Of a stretch of DNA of 64,000 bases, positions 45,126 through 56,720 are shown one piece after another. This DNA is from Atherinomorus stipes (lineage: Eukaryota; Chordata; Actinopteri; Atheriniformes; Atherinidae). Below the pieces are notes generated by a model. It saw nothing but the letters and a program-made list of their open reading frames with translations. It made no database searches and was not told the origin of the DNA. The DNA lies in assembly GCA_023101725.1 (NCBI GenBank), contig JALJCO010001097.1, positions 1 through 64,000 on the forward strand. Direction: 5' to 3'. The position numbers and the translations under genes were made by a program. Numbering within the stretch: position 1 is the stretch's first letter; every line of letters starts with the position of its first letter.

Positions 45126-48100
45126 AGATGACTATCCTGCAGGTTTCTCAATTAGCATTGCATGTAAACATCATGAACTACAGATAAAAAACAGTTCAAT
45201 TTCTCTGTTTGTGTATAATTGACCAATAACCTCAACTGTATTTCTTGCTCTCTCTCTCACACACACACACACACGCACGCACACACCCACACACCTCCAA
45301 ATCGTTAAAACTCACCCACAACCAGGACCAATTTAGAAGTCATCACATGTGAATGTGTCTGCATGTATCTGTACATGTGTGCTACCCTGAAAGATTTAAT
45401 TAGGCTGGGAGCAGTTAGAGGAGATTAACATCCATGCTGTCTGAGCTGTCATGTCGACAGAGCGTGTCAAAACCCTGCGCCGTCCCCATCTCTGATAAAT
45501 GGCACACTGGAACAGGTGTCTCTGCAGTGTCACAACATAAATACACACAAATACTGACACACCGTGATGGCAACAGACATCCTTAAGCACTGGATCGAAC
45601 TATGAAGCAAACTTTTTAGCAAATGACTGTTTTAATGGCGATTCTGTCATGAGCGGGGATATTTACAAATTCACCACGAAAGCAGTTTGTCTGTATTAAA
45701 GCGGTTGAACCTCCCTTGGATCACAAAATCTCACAAGATACAAAACCTAAATGAATCTTAATGGTGCAATAAGTAAGACTTTCACTCTCTCACAGCAGAA
45801 AATAACTATAATGAATCTGCAGGAACTTAATGAGGTAGTTGATCAAAACCAATGACTCAAAAAATACTTCCTTGCAATCCAAAGACCAAAAAAAGCTTAG
45901 ATGTAGCCTTTTTTCCCCCTTTATAAGCATTTATACCAAGTAAAGTGTCAAACAGATGTCTACGTCAGTGTGAGTGTTCTCAATCAAAACATTTTAGCTG
46001 GCAGTTTAAGCCACTAATTTGTGACCCCGACCTCTTTGTTGCTCTTTAATCAAAGGTGCCAGCCACACAGGACCTGACACTAAAATAACCTTGCCGCAGC
46101 TTTTTCGGGATAGGATTGCATTTAGGACCAAAGACTGGCTTTTGAGCTTCATCGATCCCGCGTGTGGCCAGATGGCATTCCTTCCTGGAAGAAGTCGTGA
46201 TAAAATATTAAAGACACTAAATGTGTAAATTCTAAATGTGTAGAGCGAGACCTCAGGAGAGAGCGTGAGCACTTTGTCCTCTGGGCAGTGATGGCTGGGG
46301 AGAAAAATAATGTCAGGATAAAAAAGCTGTTATTAAAGAGAAAACTATTCTGATTAAAAGCTTGCAGGGTTTATTAACTCAAATTATCAATCTAAATATT
46401 ATTTTAAACAGATAAATTGTGTCTGAAAGAAGAGCATAAGAAACCAAATAAAATACTGTAGTTATCTCATAGAAAAATTATCCAAATAACAATTTAACAT
46501 GAAATCAGCTTTATAACTGACTAACTCTAGAAATGAACTACACTACTAAAAGAGTTGAGACTTAATAAAAAAACCTAATACTTCAATTATATTTAATTCA
46601 TACAGTTACATTATAAAATTGTATCACACACAATACTACAAAAATACTAAGATGTAATTGCAACAGTAATTTAATATCGTATGTTGATATGCATGTGCAT
46701 GAGGTTTTACCAGGAGGTCTCTAACATAGGGGGATTGTCATGTAATTATTGAGGAAAGCATCCATATGCTGATTATCAATGTGCAACACACAGAAATTAC
46801 TCTAGAAAGTTCAACCATATAGTAATATACACTCATTATTATACTCTCTATATTATTATTTTTACCCTAATCCACTAAAACATTCTCATTCTCTCAATAC
46901 TGCACATGAAATGTTACTGTTGATTAAAACAGAAGGTGAGGTTACTTGATCATCGCCACGCTGAGGTTCACTTGGATACACTGTGATTTCACTGCAGCAT
47001 AACCGAAGCGAGCATGTCTGTGAGTCCAGTGCGTAGCCATCAGAGATAGGCAGGCGGATAGCTGCTGGCAGCTCTGCCTGTTTCTCTCTTGTTTTCTTTG
47101 ATCAGTCTGATCACTGACGCACATCGTGCCCCTTACCTAAGGTGCTGAGGCTAACTGACACCATCAGGAGCACAATACACAAACACACACCCAGAGTCCA
47201 GCTCAAAGAGAAGCACAAAAACACAGAGGTAATATACTGTATAGCAAACACAGTTGCTGTTATTGTGAATAAAACCCATATACACATAAATGAGCCAGGA
47301 CGGTTTAACAAAGACCGACAGTAAATGGGTTTAAGGGGCTTTTACACAACAGAGCCTCAAATTAGACCCTGATAACGTATTGCAAATTGCCCGACAGCAG
47401 TTCTAAAGACGGTAGTGTGGAGATCAGAAGAGTTTCATATCTGAAGAGTCCCATATCCTAAAACTGGATGTAAAACTCAAAGACAAAGATCAACGGCGAA
47501 CAGCAACAGACCGTAGATTAATGTCAAAGGGAGCAGACATCATGTGGAGGTGAAACGTTGGCTTATCATGCTGCACTATTGCTCACCTACTGTAAGTAAT
47601 GCTGTTAAAGAAGATGTTCGCCAACATTTGTCATTTAACTGCTCCACTGATGAGTCAAAAAGACAATTTACTGATGATCAAGTATTTCTTTAATACTAAC
47701 AGAGATATTAAACAATGATCGATCTTTTCATTTTGAATAGTATAAGTAAAGCAGCAGTAAAGCAGACCAATGGTAAATAAAGATCATGGGTAGTTCCTGA
47801 TGATTGTGGGTGTCCCAGTCTTCGTCCTAGTGCAGATCTACACTGCATCTTTAATGCAGTGCCAGCATAACATTATGCAAGTTAGATGAACACTATGATA
47901 ATGCATTTTGACAGACAGATGTCACTGGAGACATTTAAAATTGATAGCTGCTGGCGGATACCAGTTCTGTTGCTTCACTAACCAACTTTTTATCATTTAA
48001 GCTAGTGGGCAAGCTGTGCCCTCGGCTCTATAACATCAGTGCATATTTCACCCTGATAGATGATATCATGATACATGAAGGTTGATATGTTTCAGGGAGG

Positions 48101-48520
48101 ATTTTGGAAAGAATTTTAGAAAGAAAGCTTTGGTTTGAGTCAGTTTAGTGTGAGGTGATCCACTGTACTAATGTGTTTGACACGATATTTATTTTCCTTT
48201 TTATATGAAAACAAACCATTTCTATTAATGCAGTACTGGTTGGCTACCTTTAAACAGATATTTTAAAACAAACTGTACAGGAATCACAGTGTCTTTTGTT
48301 ACTTTATAACCACATTAGAAATAGATTTGGTAGTTCTTACAGATCATTTCTTTTTAACTTTAACCCACAAGTTTCTCGTTTATCTTGACTCATATGTGTG
48401 CCAAGATATAGCTTGGAGATAGTCTTTCATGTCCTAGTGTTTATGTCATGTGTTGTTGATGCTGCTTGTGCTAGCTGTGTTAGCAATTTAAAACTTAGCT
48501 GGGCTCATTCAATCCACAAC
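45126..48520. other. AT-rich non-coding stretch
   Basis: A (CA)n tract lies at about 45258-45294. The segment 46020-46270 has mixed composition and looks less degraded than its surroundings, but no exon with splice sites is recognisable. Confidence 0.4.
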
Positions 48521-48673
48521 ATGGCCATCCAGGCTTAATTGTTTGCTCAAACCACAAGCCAGGATAAGTAGACACAGATTGATCAAGCCAGGTGAAACCT
48601 ATCTTGGATAAGTGTGCGCTCGCGGCTTCCTCATACAGACCCTCGCGATCAAGCACAGAGTCTCTGATCTACC

Positions 48674-48812
48674 ATGGCAACCAGATCAGCGCGTTTCTCT
48701 CTGACGGAGCAGGAAATCCTCCTGGAAGCGTACTTAAAAAAAGAAAGGAAACACCGCCGCTGTCATAAAACAACGATAAAAAGCAGCAAAGTATCGCGGA
48801 CCGCCTGAATGC
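48674..48812 (+). pseudogene. Harbinger-type Myb/SANT-like protein, first exon
   Basis: From ATG 48674 the frame reads M-A-T-R-S-A-R-F-S-L-T-E-Q-E-I-L-L-E-A-Y. This is the opening helix of a Myb/SANT-like domain: basic start, F-S/T, then E-x-E-x-L-L-x-x-Y. A frameshift at about 48730-48765 breaks it; after it, another frame gives S-I-A-D-R-L-N-A and meets a GTAAGT splice donor at 48813. The I-A-D-x-x-N pattern is the end of the same domain. In fish such genes belong to Harbinger elements or domesticated derivatives. Host-gene origin is possible but the frameshift argues against function. No terminal repeats or transposase were found nearby. Confidence 0.5.
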
Positions 48813-49076
48813 GTAAGTATGGTGTGCAGATACACGCTCACTCTGCTGAAACCAACAATTACAATCACAATACACATGGTTAATTAACACATGGTTAATT
48901 AACATTAAATATACAGTATTGCTGCTGATTAGGAATGAAATTGTTGAAACTGCATGTGAAACTGTTTCCCCACGTTTGGTCCTTTGTGCCATCATCATTT
49001 GTAGGCTATGGAAGTTTGTATGTGTATGTATATAGACCTATCTACTATATGTAGGCCTACTGTATGAACATATTTT
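48813..49076. other. AT-rich stretch after the Myb-like exon
   Basis: It contains a tandem duplication of CACATGGTTAATTAA at about 48872-48903. No further exon is seen. Confidence 0.4.
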
Positions 49077-50059
<983 letters not shown>

Positions 50060-50174
50060 TTGGTCCTGTAACAGATTGTTGACCTATCCATGGTGTATCC
50101 TGCCTCTCGCCTGATGATAGCTGGGATAGGTTCCAGAAACCCTGAACTGGATAAGCCGTTCAGAAAATGAATGA
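50060..50174 (+). mobile_element. common teleost SINE/LINE tail fragment
   Basis: GTTGACCTATCCATGGTGTA, GCTGGGATAGGTTCCAG and CTGGATAAGCCGTTCAG follow, in order, a very common teleost repeat whose copies read GACCTGTCCAGGGTGTACCC...AGCTGGGATAGGCTCCAG...GGATAAGCGG. The usual (ATGGATGG)n tail is reduced to AATGAATGAG. A reverse-oriented, longer copy lies at 56358-56720. Confidence 0.7.
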
Positions 50175-50280
50175 GACCTTGTTTTATTGCAATGAAATCA
50201 AGGTGCTCAATCTGTGCATTGTGCAAAAAACAGGACAAGAATAAAAAATAATAGAAAGCCACATCTTACTGTTAAGATGT

Positions 50281-50445
50281 GCCAATGCAGACATTGCAAA
50301 GAGAGCTCATTACCTGCGCAAAGAGGGAGAAATACAGGCAACATGGTCTTCAAATTGTAAGATTTATATAAAACTTAATGGTGCACCTGGGCAGGCACAA
50401 GTTCAGATGGTCAGGAGCTTAAAGGATTTAGGAAAATTTGAATAA
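50281..50445 (+). pseudogene. LINE ORF1 C-terminal fragment
   Basis: The frame reads A-K-R-A-H-Y-L-R-K-E-G-E-I, then T-W-S-S-N-C-K-I-Y-I-K and later S-L-K-D-L-G-K-F-E before TAA. The pattern 'basic helix, W-x-S/T-N-G/C-K-I-x-I, ... L-x-D-L' is the C-terminal domain of ORF1 nucleic-acid-binding proteins in jockey/L2-type LINEs. The N-terminus is missing. It is followed at 50518 by the start of ORF2. Confidence 0.6.
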
Positions 50446-50517
50446 GTCTGTTGTGTGATGACATATATGGTTTAATGTCATGCTGTTTTTAGTAATTTTA
50501 TGTTGTTTTGACAGCCC

Positions 50518-51103
50518 ATGACTGTGCCCAATAAGGATATGTCCTGCATTAAGTTGAACTTGCATAAGGGGCTTGTGTTGGCTCACGTGAATGTATGTAG
50601 TTTACGTCACAAGTACTTAGATGTGGAGCAAATTGTCAGAGATAATTTTATTGACATCACTGCTGTTTCTGAGACCCATCTTGACGATTCCTTCTCTGAT
50701 TCAAGCATAGCTATTGATGGTTTCTCTGCTTTTAGGAAAGACAGAAACATGTTTGGGAGTGGGGTGGCTGTCTACTCAAAACAATTTACCTGCCAAAATA
50801 TGTTTTGATTTGATGAGGAAAGACATTAAAGCAAGCTGTGAACAAGTGCAAGTGCCTTATTCAAAACCACTTTTAGTTTGTTGCTTCTACAGGCCCCTTA
50901 TTGCAGATGCTATGTATATGACTGGGTTGTTTGAAATATGTAACAAGATATCAGATAAAAACAGAGAGATCTATCTGCTGGGTGATGCTAATGTTGACTG
51001 GTTGGTACAGTCTTGTCCCAACAGTAAAAAGTTGCACTCTATATTGAGTGTGTGTAATTTGTCTCAAAATGTTGAAGTTCCCACAAGAATAAATAGGAAG
51101 TGA
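50518..51103 (+). pseudogene. LINE ORF2 endonuclease domain, frameshifted
   Basis: The first frame (50518-50806) has L-A-H-V-N-V-C-S-L-R (the endonuclease N-x-x-S-L motif), I-D-I-T-A-V-S-E-T-H-L-D-D-S (the catalytic S-E-T) and F-R-K-D-R-N...G-S-G-V-A-V-Y. A frameshift near 50800 moves to the next frame, with L-V-C-C-F-Y-R-P-L and Y-L-L-G-D-A-N-V-D-W, the catalytic G-D-x-N-x-D. The domain nicks target DNA to prime reverse transcription. A stop at 51101 ends it before the fold is complete. Confidence 0.85.
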
Positions 51104-51182
51104 TGGAACAATTTCTGGGACATGCATTGACTACATCTACACAAATGCTTCTCTGCAATGCTCCAAGGCAATCTCTGTGCCG

Positions 51183-51216
51183 GTAGGTTTTAGGTAGGTA
51201 GGTAGGTAGGTAGGTG
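51183..51216 (+). repeat. (TAGG)n microsatellite within LINE ORF2
   Basis: About six GGTA/TAGG units interrupt the end of the endonuclease coding region between G-T-C-I-D-Y-I-Y-T-N (51118 on) and the linker region. Confidence 0.85.
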
Positions 51217-51223
51217 GAATTAT

Positions 51224-52800
51224 TTGAAAAAAACAAAGAAAAATGACCATAATATCATAGCTATAACCAGAAAAACAAAGATTCCAAAATCTAAAGCTAA
51301 AATCCTTTTAACACGGTCCTATAAGCAATTTAATGGTTTATTTATGAGTGAAATAGCAACTGTAAATTGGGATATGGTGTGTAGTGAGCAAAACCCTGAA
51401 GCAGCACTGGATTTATTAATGTCAATGTAGATGGAGTTTGTTAACAAATATGCTCCCTTAAAAAAGTTTGTAGTCAAAAATAGGTCTGCCCCTTGGCTTG
51501 ACCTCAGTCTCAGGACTTTAATAGCAAAGACAGATGCAGCCCAAAAAAATCTCTGTGCTTTCTGGATCTATTGATGACAGGCTGAAATACTGTTCTATAC
51601 GTAATCAAGTCACAAAAATTAATAAGGTCAAAAAAAGGGGACTACTTTAGACAAAGGTTATGTGATGGGAGGCATGATAACAGAGGATTATGGAATGTTT
51701 TCAATGAAATTATGGGTCGGAAGACAATTGTGTGCACACCCTTTGGTGATTCAAATGGATTCGTTCTCACAAAGCCAAGGGATATTGCTAATTATTTTAA
51801 TGACTATTATGCTGGTAAAGTATCTCAACTAAGGCAGACTATGAACACTTCACACAACACTAGATCATATGAGTGTATTAAGAATATTAAAATGAAAGAC
51901 TACTTACTAATGGTTTAGCCTGTGCTACAAAAAGTGTCAGAACTGTCCTGTATGCAGATGATACCACTTTGTATTATGCTGCACCTTCATGCAGTGTATT
52001 GAATCAGGTGCTGAGCAGAGAACTGAATGTTGCCCATTACTGGGTGGTATGTAACAAACTAGCCCTCAATATCTCCAAGACCAAGTGAATGGTGATTGGT
52101 TCAAGGCACAGGCTATCCGCAAGCCCAAAGCTTGATTCAAATTTTTGTGACTTGACGGTTCAACAAGCCGAAAGTGCCAAAATCCTTGGTGTGATGGTAG
52201 ACTGTTCTCTGTCTTGGTCTCACCACATTAATTATATTGTTTTGAAAATGAGAAGGGCAATTAGTACTGCCAGGAAATGTTGCTCTTTTGTGACCCGTCC
52301 CCTTTTATTGCAAATAGTTCAGTCTAATCTTATACCATCTCGACTACTGCTTTACAGTGTGGTCATCTGCTGCCAGGTGTAAAATTAGGAAGTTCCAGGT
52401 TGCCCAGAACAGGGCAGCATGGCTGGTACTTGGCTGCCCTGTTAGATCCAACGTCAACCAGATGCATGCTTACAGTTGAGAATAAGCTGCTTTTTAATAC
52501 ACTTATGCTGTTTAGGTCAGTCATGAGCAGTTATGTTGCAGCTTTTATACATTCACAAACTGTTTTTAGTAATTCTGTTCATGATCATAACACTGGAGGT
52601 TCTAGTAATGGGCAGCTTGGTTTACCGGACCCAAGAAACAATGCTCTAAAGAGATCTTTTATATATATATAGATCATTGACTCTCTCAAATAACCTGCCT
52701 CAAAACCTTGTCTGCATTCATGGCAAATTATCTTTTAAAAAGAATCTGAGACTTCATCTGATGCCTTTGAGTGTTTTTGTTTATTGGCTGTTTTATCTTA
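51224..52800 (+). pseudogene. LINE ORF2 linker, partial RT and C-terminal domain
   Basis: Linker frames 51224-51430 and 51712-51918 include Y-K-Q-F-N-G-L-F and I-A-N-Y-F-N-D-Y-Y-A-G-K-V, typical of the stretch ahead of the RT. After about 51918 the sequence jumps to V-L-Y-A-D-D-T-T-L-Y (about 51946-51975), so the finger and upstream palm motifs are deleted. It continues with the I-L-G-V-M-V-D-C-S-L-S-W-x-x-H-I thumb motif (52089-52382) and R-A-A-W-L-V-L-G-C-P/N-A-L-K-R-S-F-I-Y C-terminal motifs to about 52800. In-frame TGA at 52086 and others confirm decay. Confidence 0.8.
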
Positions 52801-52985
52801 TTTGATTTTTTATTTGTGCATTCTCTCATAATTTATGAACTACTGTGTGTTGAAAAATACCACTTTTTGGAAATTTTGTATTTGTGACTGTTCTTTTTAC
52901 TGTATGTTTTTGATTTGGACCCCAGGAAGACTAGCTGCTTGCCATGGCAACAGCTAATGGGGATCCTTAATAAATTACAAATTTA

Positions 52986-55900
52986 CCACAGAGTTGATGA
53001 AAGCATAACTGTGAGAAACCAAATTAAGTTATGAGAAAAAAGCTCAAAGCTGCAGTCTTTTTCAGCCTAATATGGCTGATAGGCTAACATAGGTGACATT
53101 TACAACTAACAAACAAACAACTACATACAAAATATGGATGATAATTGTTAAATTAGGCTGTCAAATCTTCATAAAATGCTGCTGCTTGCTTAGTTTAGCA
53201 GACATGGAAGAACAGGAGGCTTTTTCATTGGGTTTGTGGTGACTCCCAAGGGTGCTATTGCGAAGAAGTCCCACTCAGGCAAAGCAGCTCAGCTGCGGCT
53301 AAGCTCCCGTGAAGTGTGGTGGCAGTGAGGAAGGTTACAAGGCAGCGATAGGTGGAAATAACGTTTTGACAACTCAACACAGAGGGAGACTTTGAGGTGC
53401 CGTGGGAGAGGACGGAGGTCAGGGTCTCGCATGTGTAAAGCGGGACACATGTTTGCGTGTCAGGGAGAAAGGGGACAGGCATGACTCCTTCGGGAGTACA
53501 CACATGACCTTGAGGAAGACTGTTATACATTACTTGACAGACTGTTCACAAAGTCACATGCTGACAATGTCACCCAGTACAACTGAATAACAGTAATGTT
53601 GCTTAAAGTAGCCCCCCCCAGATACACACGCACACACTCACGCACACCCACACACACAACACAACACTTGACTGTTTCTGCTCTGTTTTACCTTGCCACC
53701 TTCACTTTTCTCCCGTCATCTGGACGTTGCTGAAGAAACTTTAGGCCCTAACTGCACAATGTCAACTCAAGGTACAAACACATGGAGGAGGAGGAAGGTG
53801 AGATCATTTACAAGTATATCAACACAAAGACACTGCAAAGGAAACTACACCATCCCACCCATACCCTACTCAATCATCTCTCTTAGACGCGTAAGCAGAA
53901 TTAAACTGACAAAACAACACAGTAATCTTCCAAAAGTAGCTTCAGTTTGTTTTTACTAAGTCTGCGATGCCCTGTGGAAAAGTGAGCTAATATATGGAAG
54001 AAGTTGTGAGATACCTTGCTATTGATCCTGGGGGGCACGAGTCCTAGCAGCAGCCTTTTAAATGTCAGCTTTTAATTTCCTTCTCCCTCCTTCAGTGGAA
54101 AAGATTTATTCAAAGCAATGCTGTTTCAGAAGATATCAGATAGCATGGTGACAGTCTTTTAAAGAGCTTTTGTTTGGTTTAGGCATTCATGGCTTTTTGT
54201 ATCAGACTCTTTTATTCTAGCAGAGGAGAAGGAAGTTTCTGCATTGGGCACCGAGTTGAAAGGCAATCTCCCCCTTCCATTGTAAGACGATGTACAACTG
54301 GAAGTTCTTTAATTAGGGCTTCTCTCTACCGAGTGACAGCAGTAGCCAATAACCTCCAGACACTGATGGAGGTCACACATAGAGGCACACACACCCAACC
54401 GCGTATGCAAACATAAACACAGCAATTGAAAGAACATTAACCTAGTATTAACAGTTTATCATTTACAGCCCACACAATGTTGTTACCGTGAAAGCAGAGG
54501 AATAAACATTAGTTCACCTCTAAAGAAGTCTTTATTGCTCTCTTTTAATTACTACAGCGCTTGCTGCTCATGCTATAGACAGACTGTGGCACAATAATAG
54601 GATCACACACCCTTGTTGTGTGGTGTGTGCGTGTGTGTGTGTGTGTGTGTGTGGGGGGGGTCATTTTGGAGTCAATATGTGGAGAATGAGTCATGGTTAG
54701 ATAGCCACTGATTGTCAGATATGTAGAGACTTTATGTCTGTTTAATTGACAGGCCGTTTGGTCAGCTCCCTTGTAATAAGACCACATAGTCCCCAATTAT
54801 CAACACCATGCCAATAGCACCCATCACAGCCATGAACATATAAGAAAAAAAAAAGAATATATATATAGATATATACACACACACAGTATATACAGTATGT
54901 ATATATTCAAGATTGAGGGTTTTGTAAATACATTGAGTTTAATATTTACCGTAGTACATGTGTTCAAAAGGTGTTACTATGGGTAAAAGCTAAAGTAGTA
55001 CACAAGTATGGTTGAAAGTTATATAGAATTTTACTCCTCTGAAACAACATACTTATATATGAAGAATGAAATAAAGTAAAGCAAATAGGCTGATGAGAAT
55101 AGCATGCCACTGAAAATAAGAAGAAAACCATAAAGAAAATAATTTTGTACTTTTTAAGATATGGGCTATAAGCTCAAGCATTACTACTACCATGAGAGCA
55201 GAGCTCGTTCCAGCTTGTCCACCATCACTCCCTCAGCAGCTTAACTGCCGCTGCCACACACACTCACAGGGTTGAAGGGAGCGACTGTAAAAGCCAACTG
55301 CTGCACTTCCCTACTTCTCGTTGCTCCTCGCATTTATCTTCTCACCCTCTTCTTCCCCTTCGCCTCCTGCTTTAAACACGGAAGAGTTAATTTGCTCATT
55401 CTGTAGTCAGCATCTCATTCTATTTATCTTTCTGCTGGTGTTTTTTTTTTCTCCTCTCCACCTCTTTCTCTCAGGCAGGGCTGTGCTGTCAGGCCCTTCC
55501 AGAGCACCGGGGTTGTCAGGAGTGATGGATGACTATCAACCTTCTGCTGTCTTCCACTACGCTCCTGGGAGATTTACAGGCTCGCTGACTACCAGGCATG
55601 AAAACCAATCTCTCTTTCTCATTCTTCCCTCCCTTCTCCCATCCATGCCTGCGTCGCTCCTTCCATCTCACTCCCTCAATTTCAACATCCCCTCTGTTAC
55701 CAAAAAAATCTTTCATAATGGAGAGATGTGTGCAAAACAACATTGAAATTTGTGTGTGGACAGAGGGAAGCAATTGCTCCTCTTGAGGGTTATTGTGAAT
55801 GTGTCAGAGGGGAATAGCGTATTCAGGGTGATACGCTTGGTCTCTGACAGCCTATCTTCCTCATCTTCATCTTCTCCATTGCTTCCAGCTCCTTCAAAAA

Positions 55901-56357
55901 CTTGCAACACATACATCTATCCACAATCCTCTTGCTGTTAGTAATTATAGCATCGGAGAAAGGTGCCAGGCTAATTGCTGTCTCAAAATAGTAATTGCTT
56001 TATTATCACTACCATTTTTTGGTAATGATCGTTCAAAGGCATTATGTTAATGCAATTAAATGGTTTCATTGTTATTCTTGCTTGCACTAATTGAAAAGAC
56101 AGTATTTTCCAAGTTGGGGCCCCTGAAACAAGTTGTATTGACACATTTGTTGTAATCAACAGACAGCAAGAGAGGAAGTAAAAGATGGAGAGAAACTGGT
56201 GCGCAGTTCTGCCAGCTTCATGTGAAAAGCTATAGGTCATATTGTGAACAGTATTTCATCAAACAAAAAAAATCACTTGAACTACAACCCTCTTAATATC
56301 AGATTGAAAAATATCTCATATCTCATGACACAAATGGCTCCATACCAAGGTCAGAGA
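52986..56357. other. non-coding stretch
   Basis: Noted: CA-rich tract 53620-53665; (GT)n 54631-54652 followed by eight G; AT tract 54855-54905. 55930-56100 has several TAATTG/GTAATGATCG motifs and may be conserved non-coding DNA. Overlapping frames of 60-141 codons carry no domain. Confidence 0.4.
54631..54660 (+). repeat. (GT)n followed by G run
   Basis: Eleven GT units and then eight G. Confidence 0.9.
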
Positions 56358-56476
56358 AAAGCATATCCATCTATCCATTATCTATTCCCACTTTATCCTG
56401 GTCAGGGTCAGGGGGGTGTATCCCAGCCAACACTGGGCAAGAGGCAGGGTACACTCGGGACAGGCCATCTATCCAT

Positions 56477-56510
<34 letters not shown>

Positions 56511-56720
56511 ACACTGGCAATCACACCTAAAACTAATTCATAATCACCAATTAAATGTCTCTGGACTGCGGGAAGGAAATCCCGTGGACAAACTCACAGG
56601 CCGTGCAAATTAGAAGCAGGGCCACTCAACTCGTTAGTAAGCAATGTTGGAGTCGCGGGTTCACATCCCAGCAAAACCCAGACACGGGGAAAACATGCAA
56701 ACCCCTTTACTGACCAAAAA
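56358..56720 (-). mobile_element. common teleost SINE/LINE tail, reverse copy with GA microsatellite
   Basis: Read in the plus direction: CCATCTATCCATTATCTATTC (first bases), ATCCTGGTCAGGGTCA, GTATCCCAGCCAACACTGGG, GGCAGGGTACACTCGGGACAG, CTATCCATCACAG, then a GA run (56479-56509). Next come ATCACCAATTAAATGTCTC, GGACTGCGGGAAGGAAATC and AGACACGGGGAAAACATGC. This is the order of the same family as at 50060-50174, in opposite orientation and much longer. It is diverged and includes a rearranged stretch near 56600-56670. Confidence 0.8.
56479..56509 (+). repeat. (GA)n microsatellite
   Basis: About 15 GA units replacing part of the repeat in which they lie. Confidence 0.95.

Larger units (their letters stand above)
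50254..52985 (+). mobile_element. two-ORF LINE (jockey/L2-type), RT core deleted
   Basis: In order: the C-terminus of ORF1 (to the stop at 50443-50445), a 72-bp gap, then ORF2 with an apurinic-type endonuclease (50518-51103), a linker, a jump directly into the YADD part of the reverse transcriptase (about 51950), the C-terminal domain (to about 52800) and a 3' end with GACCCCAGGAAGACTAGC and CAGCTAATGGGGATCC followed by TTAATAAA (52917-52978). That 3' end is one I recognise from abundant fish LINEs. Several frameshifts and stops and the loss of most RT motifs make it dead. Confidence 0.85.
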
